Source: Halonotius pteroides (GTDB lineage: Archaea > Halobacteriota > Halobacteria > Halobacteriales > Haloferacaceae). From it: a stretch of DNA of 64,000 nucleotides. The notes under the pieces were generated by a model, which ran no database searches, had not been told where the DNA came from, and worked only from the letters and a program-made list of their open reading frames with translations. The stretch is taken from NCBI RefSeq assembly GCF_003605635.1, contig NZ_QMDW01000004.1, positions 1 to 64,000 on the forward strand, written 5' to 3'. A program made the translations under genes and the position numbers. Shown in pieces: positions 43,589 through 52,761 of the stretch. The first letter of the stretch is position 1. Every line of letters starts with the position of its first letter.

Positions 43589-45487
43589 TTAATCACCTGC
43601 TGCTGGAACGAATTTGGTTTCGGCACCGGAGAGCTCGCTGCCCTCGATGATCGTTGTTTTGAACCCCTCGACGATGTCGAGTGGCTCGAAGGGGTTGCCG
43701 TTGTACTTCAGGAGGCTCGACAGCTTCTCACCGTACTGGCCGAGCTCCTTTTGGGTCAACCCACGGAACTGTGCGGACGCGTTCATCTCGATGACAAGCA
43801 CCTCGTCAACGCTCTCGATGAACTCGGTCACCTCCTCGGCCGGGTAGGGGGCCATATCCGAGACACCAAGGGCCTTTGTCGAGTAGCCCTGGTCGTTGAG
43901 CATGTCGACAGCTTCCTCAACGGTGCCCTGCTGGCTGCCAAAGGTCATGAGACCGTAGGTGGCCTCATCCGGGCCGTAGTGGGTCTGATGGGTGTCGCCC
44001 TGTGAGGCGAGTTCCTCGTGAATCGCCTCAAGCTTCTGGGTTCGCCGATCCATCTGTGCGACACGGTTTGCTGTTGATTCGGCGATATGACCCTCTGGGG
44101 TGTGCTCGTTGCCGGTTGCAAGGAAGCGGCCACCCTTCTGGCCGGGGATCGACCGCGGACTGACGCCGTCTTCGACATCGTGTTGGAACCGACTGTACTT
44201 TCCGCTCTCGTCGTGGGGGGCCTCCGCAAGCTCCGCCTCGGTGAGCGTCGAGCCAAGCGAGGGGTTGGGTTCCTCATCGAAATGCGAGGCCGGCAGACTG
44301 ACGAGCTCGCCGCCGAGCTTCTGATCGTAGAGGACGATCGCCGGAATCTGGTACTCGTAGGCGATCTTGAACGCTTTGCGGGTCTGGGTGTAGGCTTCCT
44401 CGACTGTCCCGGGCGCGAAGACAACACGCTGAGAGTCGCCCTGAGAGGTATAGAGGACGTGTTCGAGATCCGCCTGTTCAGGTTTCGTCGGCATCCCGGT
44501 CGACGGGCCGGCCCGCATCGCCTCGATGAGGACGACCGGCGTTTCGGTCATCTCCGCGAGGCCGAGCGGTTCGCTCATCAGCGCGAAGCCGCCGCCGGAA
44601 GAGCCCGACATCGCCTTCGCACCGGCGTGACTCGCACCGACAGCCAGTGCCGCGGCGGCGATCTCATCTTCAACCTGTTCGGAGATCCCACCGACCTTCG
44701 GCAGGTTCTGGCTCAGGATCGTGAAGACTTCAGTCCACGGGGTCATCGGATATCCGGAGATGAACCGACAGCCTTCGTCGAGGGAGCCGTAGGCGATGGC
44801 GTCGGAGCCAGACATGAGTACCTGCTCTTCGTCGTGGCTGCCCTCCGGCACCGTCACGTCGACGGCGTCGATATCGTACTCCTCAAGCATCATGTCGTGG
44901 GCTTGATTGAGGATATCGAGGTTGGGTTCAAGTATCTTGTCGGGCATCGCATCCGACATGAGCTCCTCGATCCAATGGAGGTCGATCCCGGCCAGCGCGC
45001 AGGTTACGCCGACGCCGGCGGTGTTACGCATAACCTCACGACCGACATCGCGGGCCATGTTGCGAAGGTCGATGTCGTAGACGTGCCAGTTGTTTTCCTC
45101 GACACGGGCGTCGAAGTCCTCGATCTCGGAGGCATCGAGCAGTCCCGAGTCGTAGACGATGACGCCACCCTCTCGAAGCTCATCGAGGTTCTCCGAGAGC
45201 GGTTTGATCTCCTCGTTGCCGTAGTAGGCATCCTCCTGTGGGTTGCGAGCGAAGGAGTCGCCCAGCGCCAGCAGGAAATTATAGCCGTCACCACGGGATT
45301 TGACCGGTTCCGCTGCGGCACGTACCTCGGTGTAGGTGTGGCCACCACGGATCCGGGAGGGATAGTGTCGGTGTGTGAATACGTCCAAGCCGGAACGCAT
45401 CAGCGCTTTGGCAAAGTTCTGACTCGTTGAGGCGATCCCGTCGCCGGAGCCGCCGGCAATTCGCCAGATGAATTCGTTGTCAGTCAT
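43589..45487 (-). CDS. porA: 2-oxoacid:ferredoxin oxidoreductase, alpha subunit (probably pyruvate)
   Basis: 632 residues, a fusion of the gamma domain (1-190: RIAGGSGDGIASTSQNFAKA) with the alpha domain (from about 215: GSDAIAYGSLDEGCRFISGYPMTP) and the CoA-side C-terminal region (MTFGSQQGTVEEAVDML, VLVIEMNASAQF). With PorB it converts pyruvate plus CoA to acetyl-CoA, passing electrons to ferredoxin, the normal haloarchaeal replacement for pyruvate dehydrogenase. The gene leads a two-gene operon. Confidence 0.87.
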   Translation of the reverse strand: MTDNEFIWRIAGGSGDGIASTSQNFAKALMRSGLDVFTHRHYPSRIRGGHTYTEVRAAAEPVKSRGDGYNFLLALGDSFARNPQEDAYYGNEEIKPLSENLDELREGGVIVYDSGLLDASEIEDFDARVEENNWHVYDIDLRNMARDVGREVMRNTAGVGVTCALAGIDLHWIEELMSDAMPDKILEPNLDILNQAHDMMLEEYDIDAVDVTVPEGSHDEEQVLMSGSDAIAYGSLDEGCRFISGYPMTPWTEVFTILSQNLPKVGGISEQVEDEIAAAALAVGASHAGAKAMSGSSGGGFALMSEPLGLAEMTETPVVLIEAMRAGPSTGMPTKPEQADLEHVLYTSQGDSQRVVFAPGTVEEAYTQTRKAFKIAYEYQIPAIVLYDQKLGGELVSLPASHFDEEPNPSLGSTLTEAELAEAPHDESGKYSRFQHDVEDGVSPRSIPGQKGGRFLATGNEHTPEGHIAESTANRVAQMDRRTQKLEAIHEELASQGDTHQTHYGPDEATYGLMTFGSQQGTVEEAVDMLNDQGYSTKALGVSDMAPYPAEEVTEFIESVDEVLVIEMNASAQFRGLTQKELGQYGEKLSSLLKYNGNPFEPLDIVEGFKTTIIEGSELSGAETKFVPAAGD

Positions 45488-45857
45488 AGGTTGCTGTCAC
45501 GGCCCCACTGGGCCACTAGTATGAATAAAATGCTAGCCCCGGGTAAAAGAGTTTGCTATGCATTAGCAAGGAAAGATAATTAAGAACCTATAATTGTGGA
45601 TATTTGTTCATAAGCTAGCTGAATTCGGGATAGTTTACAATTTACAGACATGTATTACTTACCACTATACGATCGGTAAGCCGGATGTCGTGATCACGCC
45701 GGCCTCCTTTCTCGGCGGCCGGAGCCTGTTGAATCGACGTGGCGAGATGAGTCGGTGAGAATCTCACTGCGACACGGATGACACTGCTCCGATACCATAC
45801 TACATTTTACATGAAGTGCGTTACTGATAGCAGACAGATAGTTTCAGCCGTCGTCGA
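45488..45857. other. Upstream region of porAB
   Basis: 370 bases, AT-rich from 45515 to 45660, with TGAATAAAATG (minus strand CATTTTATTCA, about 40 bases before the porA start) as a likely TATA region and several other A/T runs. Bases 45690-45730 have a GC hairpin-like stretch (GCCGGCC ... GGCGGCCGG). The second half probably holds the end of the aroC transcript upstream side. No gene seen. Confidence 0.4.
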
Positions 45858-47048
45858 TTACTCCATGTTGTCCGGGCTACGTGGATGGTAATCAGTGTCA
45901 TACTCTCCCGACTGATCATCGAGTCGATCAGGGTTGATCCGGCCGTCCAGTAGCATGAAGTCCAGAATCGTCAGATTGAGCATCGCCTCGACGACCGGCA
46001 CGGCCCGTGGCATCAACACGGGATCGTGGCGGCCAACCACCTGAACATCTTTGCGCTCGCCGGTCTCCCAGTCGGCGGTTGTCTGTTCTTTCGGGATGCT
46101 GGTTGGGGCGTGCCAGGTTGCTTCGCCGTAGATCGGTTCGCCGGTTGTGATCCCACCCTGGAGGCCGCCGTGGTCGTTGCCGACTGGCACCGGGTCGCCC
46201 TCGTCGCTGACGGTATCTGGGTGGGAGTCGCCGTCGTCGAACGCCCAGTCTTCGTTGCGGTTGCTGCCGCGCATCGTTCGGGCGTCACGCCCCTTTCCGA
46301 ACTGGAACGCCGTTGTCGCCGGAATCGCAAACATCGCCTGCCCGAGCCGCGAGGCGAAGGAGTCAAATCGTGGCGCGCCGAGACCGCGGGGAACGCCGCG
46401 ACACTCGAAGTAGATCGAGCCGCCGATTGAGTCACCTTCCTGCTGGTAGTCGTCGATCGCCTCCCGCATTTCCTCGGCGGTGTCGGGATGGGCACACCGT
46501 ACCTCGTTGGTCTCGGTGTGTTTAAGCATCTGCTCAAAGCTGACTTCGGGAGCCTCGATATCGCCGACCTGGTTGACGTGAGCTTTGACCTGCACGTCGT
46601 ACTCACTTTGTGCGAGCACCTGTTTGGCGACCGCGCCGGCGGCAACCCAGTTGACCGTCTCCCGCGCCGAGGAGCGACCGCCGCCACCCCAGTTCCGGGT
46701 GCCGAATTTCGCGGAGTAGGTGTAATCGCCGTGTGAGGGCCGTGGGGCGGTGACAAAGGGTTCGTACTTACCCGAGCGGGCGTCCTTGTTCTCGATGACC
46801 ATCCCGATCGGCGTACCGGTCGTGAAGCCCTCCTGTAGCCCAGAGTTGATTACCACGTCATCGGGCTCCCCACGAGAGGTTGTAATCATCGACTGACCGG
46901 GCTTGCGACGGTCAAGATCCGCTTGTACCGCCTCGGCATCGAGATCAACACCGGCTGGACAGCCGCTGATCGTCACGCCCATCGCCTTCCCGTGGCTCTC
47001 GCCGTACGTCGTCACCTGAAAGAGCCGACCGAACTGATTGCCGTTCAT
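45858..47048 (-). CDS. aroC: Chorismate synthase
   Basis: 396 residues. It forms chorismate from EPSP with reduced FMN. Signatures: GESHGKAMGVTISGCPAG at 17-33, GGGRSSARETVNWVAAGA (about 118-134), and the C-terminal region RHDPVLMPRAVPVVEAM. The start MNGNQFGRLFQVTTYGESHG is the family N-terminus. Chorismate feeds aromatic amino acids and, through MenF, menaquinone. Together with the membrane protein and aroA on the same strand it may form one transcript. Confidence 0.97.
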   Translation of the reverse strand: MNGNQFGRLFQVTTYGESHGKAMGVTISGCPAGVDLDAEAVQADLDRRKPGQSMITTSRGEPDDVVINSGLQEGFTTGTPIGMVIENKDARSGKYEPFVTAPRPSHGDYTYSAKFGTRNWGGGGRSSARETVNWVAAGAVAKQVLAQSEYDVQVKAHVNQVGDIEAPEVSFEQMLKHTETNEVRCAHPDTAEEMREAIDDYQQEGDSIGGSIYFECRGVPRGLGAPRFDSFASRLGQAMFAIPATTAFQFGKGRDARTMRGSNRNEDWAFDDGDSHPDTVSDEGDPVPVGNDHGGLQGGITTGEPIYGEATWHAPTSIPKEQTTADWETGERKDVQVVGRHDPVLMPRAVPVVEAMLNLTILDFMLLDGRINPDRLDDQSGEYDTDYHPRSPDNME

Positions 47049-47099
47049 TACCGGTTTCTGGGCCCCGGAGCATTTGAACCTTGCAGTCCATCTGCGGGA

Positions 47100-47714
47100 T
47101 CACTCCAACAGCGTGTCCCGAAGATCCGGAAGGCGGTCGCTGTTGGTTCGCCACACCCGGCGGGTGACACCACCGATCACGACCACCGTGACGCCGACGC
47201 CAACCAGATCACCGGCCGGAAAGATCGCTGCCACCCCAAGAACGACCGTGCCGACGATGAGGGCCGCCCAGAGATTCGGTCGCCCATCGTCACTCACCCG
47301 GTCTAACAGGACGATGCCGACAAGAAGCTGTCCAAGCGCGGTCGCAACAACCAATCCGATTACCCCGCCGACCAGCGGTACCAACACAAGAATGCCTACC
47401 TGTGGCGGCGCGCCACGCTCAGCGAGCCCCGCAGCCATGACGCCCGCGAGGAGATACCCACCCACGCCGGCGATGACCGCTCCGAGACCAAAGCCCACAG
47501 ATCTGACCGGGTACTGTCGTACCTCGTCGCTGACGGTTTGGATTCGCTCACCGGCAGTAGAGACCAACATCGCCCCCACAAACAGCGTGACCGACAGATA
47601 GCTGATCGCGACGATGATGCTGACAACGATATCGCCGACCGCAACGAGATCCGCGGGCTGTGGGATTCCGTCAACCCCCACCGAAAGCGGTGTCAGTACA
47701 ACAGCCCGAGCCAT
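47100..47714 (-). CDS. Membrane protein between aroA and aroC
   Basis: 204 residues from ATG at 47714 (MARAVVLTPL). Five to six hydrophobic segments; the loop ERIQTVSDEVRQYPVRSVGFGL between TM1 and TM2 is the most polar part. Similar to haloarchaeal bactofilin-free membrane proteins of unknown role; no motif assigned. Conserved position between two shikimate genes does not by itself imply a link to the pathway. Confidence 0.7.
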   Translation of the reverse strand: MARAVVLTPLSVGVDGIPQPADLVAVGDIVVSIIVAISYLSVTLFVGAMLVSTAGERIQTVSDEVRQYPVRSVGFGLGAVIAGVGGYLLAGVMAAGLAERGAPPQVGILVLVPLVGGVIGLVVATALGQLLVGIVLLDRVSDDGRPNLWAALIVGTVVLGVAAIFPAGDLVGVGVTVVVIGGVTRRVWRTNSDRLPDLRDTLLE

Positions 47715-47753
47715 ACAGGTCACAGAACGACCGACGGCAAAAGCCTGCGGGGG

Positions 47754-49091
47754 TTACTCGGTTCGATCGACCTCGGCACCCAGCGACGACAGTACCCGAA
47801 AGAAGTTCGGGAACGACACGGCAACGTGTTCGGCACCGCTGATCGTCGTCGACCCGGTTGCAGCGAGGGCAGCAACCGCCAGCGACATGATCACGCGGTG
47901 GTCGTGGTACCCCTCAACCGACGCCCCCTCAAGGGTTGACTCCCCGCCGTGGATCGTCAGCGTGGCCTGATCTTCGGTGACCGCGGCCCCCATCGCTTCG
48001 AGCTCTGTGGCCATCGCGCTCACCCGATCAGTCTCCTTGTAGCGAACGTGTTCGCAGTTGTCGATAACGGTATCGCCGTCGGCAACCGCCCCAAGCACGG
48101 CGATCGTCGGCAACAGATCCGGCGTGTTGCCCACGTCGACTGTCGTCCCCGACAACGGCGCGGCACCGACGGTGATCGTTCCCGCGTCCGTATCCCACGT
48201 GATATCGGCACCCATACGACTGAGCACGTCAACGATAGCACTGTCACCTTGCGCACTCGGCTGGGCCCCCTCGACAACCACGGACTCGCCGTCAGCCGCG
48301 GCGACCGCCCCTGCGGCCAACAGATACGACATCGAGGAAAAATCACCGGGGACGTGATACTCGCCGTTCGCTGGCGCATACTGCTGGCCGCCGTCGACGA
48401 CAAACCCGTCGGCACCAGCCGATCGAACGCCACCCTCACCGGCCGTTCCGATCGGCTCGGCTGTCACGCCGAAGTCCTCGAGTACTTCCAGCGTGATGTC
48501 GACGTAGGGGGCTGATTTGAGGTCGGTCGTCAGCGTAAGCTCGATCCCCTCGTTGGTGACCGCACCGGCCATCAGCAACGCCGAAATGTACTGTGAAGAG
48601 ACGTCTCCGGGGATTGTGACCGCCCCGCCGGGAAGCGATCCGCCGACGACCAGCGGCGCTTGTCCGTTGCCGCGGGTGCTTTCGGCGCGAACGTCTAACT
48701 CCGACAGTGCGGTCAAAAGCGGGCCCTGTGGCCGGGAGCGCAGCGAGTCGTCACCGGTCAACACTGTCAGCCCGTCGCCGAGGGCGGCCGTTGCGGTGAC
48801 CAGCCGCATTGTCGTTCCGCTATTGGCACAGTCGATGACATCGTCGGGCACATAGGGGATACCGTCAAAGCCGGTGATCTCAAGGGCGTGTCCGTCGGCG
48901 ACGGGTGTGACATCGCCACCGAAGGCGGTGACCGCCCGCTGGGTTGCCCGCGGGTCGGCACTGTCAAGCGGATTGTAAACGGTCGCCCCGTCGCTGTAGC
49001 CGGCCGCCAAGATCGCTCGATGGGTGTAGCTTTTCGAGGGGGGTGCACGCGCCGTCCCTGAGACGGTCGACGGCGAGATGTGAGCGTCCAT
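47754..49091 (-). CDS. aroA: 3-phosphoshikimate 1-carboxyvinyltransferase (EPSP synthase)
   Basis: 445 residues from ATG at 49091 ([20 protein letters not shown]); an ATG six codons upstream is the alternative. Substrate-site motifs: [14 protein letters not shown], then [24 protein letters not shown], and [16 protein letters not shown] near the C-terminus, all at the expected places. It makes EPSP, the substrate of the aroC product coded downstream on the same strand. Confidence 0.97.
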   Translation of the reverse strand: MDAHISPSTVSGTARAPPSKSYTHRAILAAGYSDGATVYNPLDSADPRATQRAVTAFGGDVTPVADGHALEITGFDGIPYVPDDVIDCANSGTTMRLVTATAALGDGLTVLTGDDSLRSRPQGPLLTALSELDVRAESTRGNGQAPLVVGGSLPGGAVTIPGDVSSQYISALLMAGAVTNEGIELTLTTDLKSAPYVDITLEVLEDFGVTAEPIGTAGEGGVRSAGADGFVVDGGQQYAPANGEYHVPGDFSSMSYLLAAGAVAAADGESVVVEGAQPSAQGDSAIVDVLSRMGADITWDTDAGTITVGAAPLSGTTVDVGNTPDLLPTIAVLGAVADGDTVIDNCEHVRYKETDRVSAMATELEAMGAAVTEDQATLTIHGGESTLEGASVEGYHDHRVIMSLAVAALAATGSTTISGAEHVAVSFPNFFRVLSSLGAEVDRTE

Positions 49092-49170
49092 ACCGGCGAA
49101 TACGACCACGGGGGTATCAGCTTACCGGAGCAACACGACACAGCCCGTGATGGGCGCAGTTGCAACCCGA

Positions 49171-50643
49171 TTACTCGTGTTCGTCGGAGGACGTGGCTGC
49201 CGCGGTGTTTGCATCGTCGCCCTCCAGATCGGTGTCGGCGTCAGCCGGTGTCTCGGCCGCACTGTCGTCGGTCGCCATCGGCTCACCAGCCACGTTGTTA
49301 TCCGCCGTGTTTGCGGTATCGCCGCTTGTATCGCCGTTTTCGTGCTGTGCCTCCGGCTCGTGAAACTCGAACGGTTGGTCGCTGTCGTCGTCAGTTGCCC
49401 TCTCGTCGGCACTGATCGTCGTCGCCCCATCAGTCGATGTCGCCGTGTCGACCACGGCTGTTTCGTCGTTCTGCCCGCGTTGATAGGCGACCGCCCGCTT
49501 CTGGAGTTTGTCTACTCTGGAGACATCAGTTACATTCGAAAACAGCACGGTGGCTGTGATCTCGCCGGCGTTCGGGAGCGGTTCATCGCCAGCCAGCACC
49601 TCGACGGTTCCTGTCTCTTCTTCAAGCAGGTAGCGGCCGGTTTCAAACCCCTTTCTGGAGATAGCTGATGGTGGCCCCGAGAGGATCACCAACACCCGAT
49701 CGGTGGATTCGATATCACACGGAAGCGTCAGCTTCGAGTTCAGCGCGCTGCGAACGAGTCGCTTGATCGTTGCCGCATCTGTTTGCGTATCGGGGGTCTC
49801 CTCCGCCAAGCCCAACAGTTGCATGAGTCGGGCAAACAGCCCCTCGTCGCTGGTGTCGACCTCGATCGTCGCATGGCCGACCGAGGAGAGCCCGCCGACA
49901 GCCAGCGTTCGCATCACGTCGGCCGGATCGATCCGCATCTCCGAAACCGTTGCCGGCTCTGATTCCCCGGCCGCAAACAGTGAAAGCATCCGGGTCGCAA
50001 CCATCTCGTTGATCTCGTCGTACTGCTCGGTAAGTGGCTGCGTACTCCGTGCCCACGCCTCATTATCGACAGGGAGCACCGCATCAGCCAGCGGCACACA
50101 GGTTCGGATCGCTCGTGCGGCCGTGTGTGCGCGCTCATCTGATTCATCGGCTGCTGGCAACGCGCCGAGTACGTACACCGGGATCTCGTAGATGCTTTTG
50201 AGCTCCGCTAAGAGGACGCTGCCGACCCCACAGCCGGTGCCGCCACCCAAGCCGGCAACGATCATCGCCGCATCGACCTCGGTGTCGTCGACGAGGTCAA
50301 GGGCGCGACGGATCTCGGGGAGTTCGTCGTCAGCAACTTCCGCACCAAGCTCCGGGTCGCCGGCAACGCCCGGTGAGCGGTCTCTGTCGGTCGCGCTGGC
50401 GGTGTCGGTATCCGGGCTGTCGTCAGCCGGTTCGACGTACTGATTGACCGCCGAATGCGTGTCGCCGATCAGAATCTGTCGCTCTTCGGGGAGGGCGTCG
50501 GTCTCGCCGAAGGCCTCGGCGGCGGTGTTGAACGCCAACACGTTGCCGTCGGTGAAGTTCCGGCCGGTCTCGACTTCCGCCCGCAGCAGCTTGTCGACCA
50601 GCCGGGTGCCCGCGTCGCCGACCCCGAACAGCGACAGCTTCAT
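49171..50643 (-). CDS. CetZ-like tubulin superfamily protein with long acidic tail
   Basis: 490 residues. The tubulin/FtsZ GTPase fold is recognisable: FGVGDAGTRLVDKLL at the start, the T4 signature GLGGGTGCGVG (about 130-140), LGALPAADES after it, and DNEAWA, WHERE in CetZ1 proteins FDNDAW stands. A Ser/Asp insertion occurs at about 70-95 and the last 90 residues are a Thr/Asp/Glu-rich unstructured tail. CetZ proteins shape haloarchaeal cells and motility. It diverges from canonical CetZ1 and sits directly behind another CetZ gene, as a tandem paralogue. Confidence 0.88.
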   Translation of the reverse strand: MKLSLFGVGDAGTRLVDKLLRAEVETGRNFTDGNVLAFNTAAEAFGETDALPEERQILIGDTHSAVNQYVEPADDSPDTDTASATDRDRSPGVAGDPELGAEVADDELPEIRRALDLVDDTEVDAAMIVAGLGGGTGCGVGSVLLAELKSIYEIPVYVLGALPAADESDERAHTAARAIRTCVPLADAVLPVDNEAWARSTQPLTEQYDEINEMVATRMLSLFAAGESEPATVSEMRIDPADVMRTLAVGGLSSVGHATIEVDTSDEGLFARLMQLLGLAEETPDTQTDAATIKRLVRSALNSKLTLPCDIESTDRVLVILSGPPSAISRKGFETGRYLLEEETGTVEVLAGDEPLPNAGEITATVLFSNVTDVSRVDKLQKRAVAYQRGQNDETAVVDTATSTDGATTISADERATDDDSDQPFEFHEPEAQHENGDTSGDTANTADNNVAGEPMATDDSAAETPADADTDLEGDDANTAAATSSDEHE

Positions 50644-50691
50644 ACACGCCCCTCCGGCGCGGCTTTGTCGATCGTCGCCCGCGAGGTGCGG

Positions 50692-51864
50692 TTAGACGAT
50701 CGGGTCGAGATCATTGTCATCGTCGGTGATTAGCGACTCGATCTCCTCTTCGCGGACTGCTTCCTGCTGTTGGATCGTGTCCTGGGCGTCGACAGCCTGA
50801 TCCTGGATCTCGTTAATCCGTGGGGTGTCGGTCACGTTCGACAGCAGCACAACGGCCGCGAGGGTATCCGAGTCGGTTCGTGGGTCGTCGCCGGCGAGCA
50901 CGTCGACCGTTTCGGTCTCCTGTTCGAGCCAATCGCGGGCGGATTCAACACCCTTTCGGGAGATCTCCCCGGGTGGCCCGGCGAAGATGATCAGCGCGCG
51001 CTCGGCGCTGGCCACGCCACAGGGAACGGTCAACCGAGAGTTGACCGCACGCCGAACGAGGCCTTTGATCTTCGCCGCGTCGGTTGATTCCATATTCGAG
51101 ACCTCCTCCTCACTGAACCGTGAGAGCAGCCCATCGTCGGGGGTATCGACGCCGGTCGAGGCGTAGCCGATCGAGGAGACGCCGCCGACCTCCATGGTGC
51201 GCATGATATCACTGGAGTCCATGGCGTTTTCACCAACCTCGCTTTCGTCGACCTCGCCGGCCGCAAGCAGCGTGACGATGCGGGTTGCCAGCTCGCGGTT
51301 CATCTCCTCGTAGCCCTCCTCGATGGTCTGGCCGCGGGATCGCCAGGCGTCGTTGTCGAAGGCGACGAAGTTGTCAACTTTGTTGACAAACGACTGTAGC
51401 GATCGTGCGGCGTTGAGCGCGGGGCGGCCACCCTCGTATTCGCCCGGCAGCATCCCAAGGCCGTACACCGGCTCGTCGTACATCTTCTGGAGTTCCTCGA
51501 TGACGACCGGGGCGGCCCCGCTGCCCGTCCCGCCGCCGAGCCCAGCAGCGACGAGGATCGCGTCGACCTCGTGGATCTCCACATCGTCGAAGATGCGACG
51601 GATATCGTCGATCTCTGTCTGTGCCACCTCCGCGCCAATGGCGGCGTCGCCGCCGACGCCGTGGCCCTTCGCCTTCTTGTGGGTCTCACCGATCAACAGT
51701 CGGCGGTCTTCGGGGACGTGTTCCGGCTTGGCCAGATCAGTTCGTGCGGTATTGATCACAAGCGTGTGCCGGCAGAGATCTCGCCCGGTCGCCTGCTCGA
51801 ACTCGACCATCCGGTCGATCACCTTGCTGCCGGCGTTGCCCACGCCGATCGTTGCCAGTTTCAT
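50692..51864 (-). CDS. cetZ: CetZ-family tubulin-like protein
   Basis: 390 residues. IGVGNAGSKVIDRMVEFE at the N-terminus, LVINTARTDL, GHGVGGDAAIGAEVA, and the GTP-binding signature AAGLGGGTGSGAAPV (about 107-120). LGMLPGEYEGGRPALNAARSL and FDNDAWRSRG also match the CetZ group rather than FtsZ1/FtsZ2. The C-terminus IRINEIQ... ending DDDNDLDPIV is the usual acidic tail. It leads the tandem pair; 48 bases lie between the two genes. Confidence 0.92.
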   Translation of the reverse strand: MKLATIGVGNAGSKVIDRMVEFEQATGRDLCRHTLVINTARTDLAKPEHVPEDRRLLIGETHKKAKGHGVGGDAAIGAEVAQTEIDDIRRIFDDVEIHEVDAILVAAGLGGGTGSGAAPVVIEELQKMYDEPVYGLGMLPGEYEGGRPALNAARSLQSFVNKVDNFVAFDNDAWRSRGQTIEEGYEEMNRELATRIVTLLAAGEVDESEVGENAMDSSDIMRTMEVGGVSSIGYASTGVDTPDDGLLSRFSEEEVSNMESTDAAKIKGLVRRAVNSRLTVPCGVASAERALIIFAGPPGEISRKGVESARDWLEQETETVDVLAGDDPRTDSDTLAAVVLLSNVTDTPRINEIQDQAVDAQDTIQQQEAVREEEIESLITDDDNDLDPIV

Positions 51865-52097
51865 CGTTGACTCTGCTGAAGCCGACTAGATAGTACTGAA
51901 ACCATACGTTGGTGGGTGAATGGACTCTGGGTTTATTAACCTATGTCAGACTCGGCGAGATGAACGGCACACCCTTCGGGTGTTGTCTCCCACCCTTCGA
52001 TCGGCTATTTCCGGTCGATAGCGTCGGTCACGGCCGCTCAGACGAGTGTTCCGGCGATCTAAAGCTTGAAACCCGGTCGACCGATAGATACCGTACC

Positions 52098-52343
52098 ATG
52101 GTTTCAGACGAGCTTCGCAAGGACGCCCACAATCTCGACGTCACGGTCTGGGTCGGCAAACACGGCATCGAGTCGGTGACCGATGAGTTGGCCGATCAGC
52201 TACAGAATCGTCGCCTCGTGAAAGTGAAGTTTCTCCGGGCCGCTCGTGGAAGCGACGATACCGAGACGCTGGCAACCGAGTTGGCCGACGCCGTCGACGC
52301 GGATCTCATCGAAACCCGCGGCAACACGGCCGTATTGAACTAA
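52098..52343 (+). CDS. YhbY/CRM-type RNA-binding protein
   Basis: 81 residues from ATG at 52098 (MVSDELRKDAHNLDVTV). CRM/YhbY fold: DVTVWVGKHGIESVTDEL has the GKxG RNA-binding loop, and the second half NRRLVKVKFLRAARG...TETLATELADAV completes the domain. In bacteria YhbY binds the pre-50S ribosome; archaeal single-domain forms are thought to act similarly. The start is set by the family N-terminus. Confidence 0.92.
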   Translation: MVSDELRKDAHNLDVTVWVGKHGIESVTDELADQLQNRRLVKVKFLRAARGSDDTETLATELADAVDADLIETRGNTAVLN

Positions 52344-52354
52344 GCGACGATCGA

Positions 52355-52534
52355 TCAGCCGACCTCGTCCCAACGGGAGGCGAGCGTGATCCCGAAGGTG
52401 AAAACGATCAGCCCGATCGCCGCCTGTCTGGCCACAGTGCCGATCTCCCCGTTGAGCAGCCCAACCACACCACGGACGAGAAGCACACTGGTGACGAGCA
52501 CCACGAGTACGAGCACGATGTGACGAGTCTCCAT
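52355..52534 (-). CDS. Small two-TM membrane protein
   Basis: 59 residues from ATG at 52534 (METRHIVLVLVVLV). Two hydrophobic segments (IVLVLVVLVTSVLLV and QAAIGLIVFTFGITLA) joined by a short GLLNGEIGTVAR loop. No family named. It converges with the YhbY-type gene, 11 bases away. Confidence 0.6.
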   Translation of the reverse strand: METRHIVLVLVVLVTSVLLVRGVVGLLNGEIGTVARQAAIGLIVFTFGITLASRWDEVG

Positions 52535-52761
52535 ATGCGTACTGCGTCGTTCTATCGGAATAGTAGTGCGTTTTAGTAACAATTGTGGTTCAACTATCTA
52601 AGCAGCGTTATCTTGGCCTGAACGAGGACGTAGAAAACAGGCGTTTTAGTCGATTAAACTAGTGTTTGTCTGGGGCGTGTGATAAATGGAGAGACACACT
52701 TAACTAATCGAGTGTAAAACGCACAATTGTACATCGGAGTGAGACTCCGGGGTCAGTCATC
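52535..52761 (+). promoter_or_regulatory. Upstream region of the cydAB operon
   Basis: 227 bases, AT-rich at 52560-52725 (GTTTTAGTAACAATTGTGG, ACTTAACTAATCGAG). A pair of ACAATTGT strings (about 52579-52588 and 52723-52730) may be binding sites, each a near-perfect palindrome. Oxygen- or redox-responsive control would be expected for cytochrome bd, but no named operator can be read. Confidence 0.35.

Noticed and set aside
43589..45487. 2-oxoglutarate synthase (KorAB) as the first choice for the oxidoreductase
   Set aside because: Subunit sizes of 632 and 312 fit pyruvate synthase better, though the substrate is not certain.
45690..45730. tRNA or structured RNA in the porAB upstream region
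   Set aside because: The GC hairpin has no tRNA arms or known RNA pattern.
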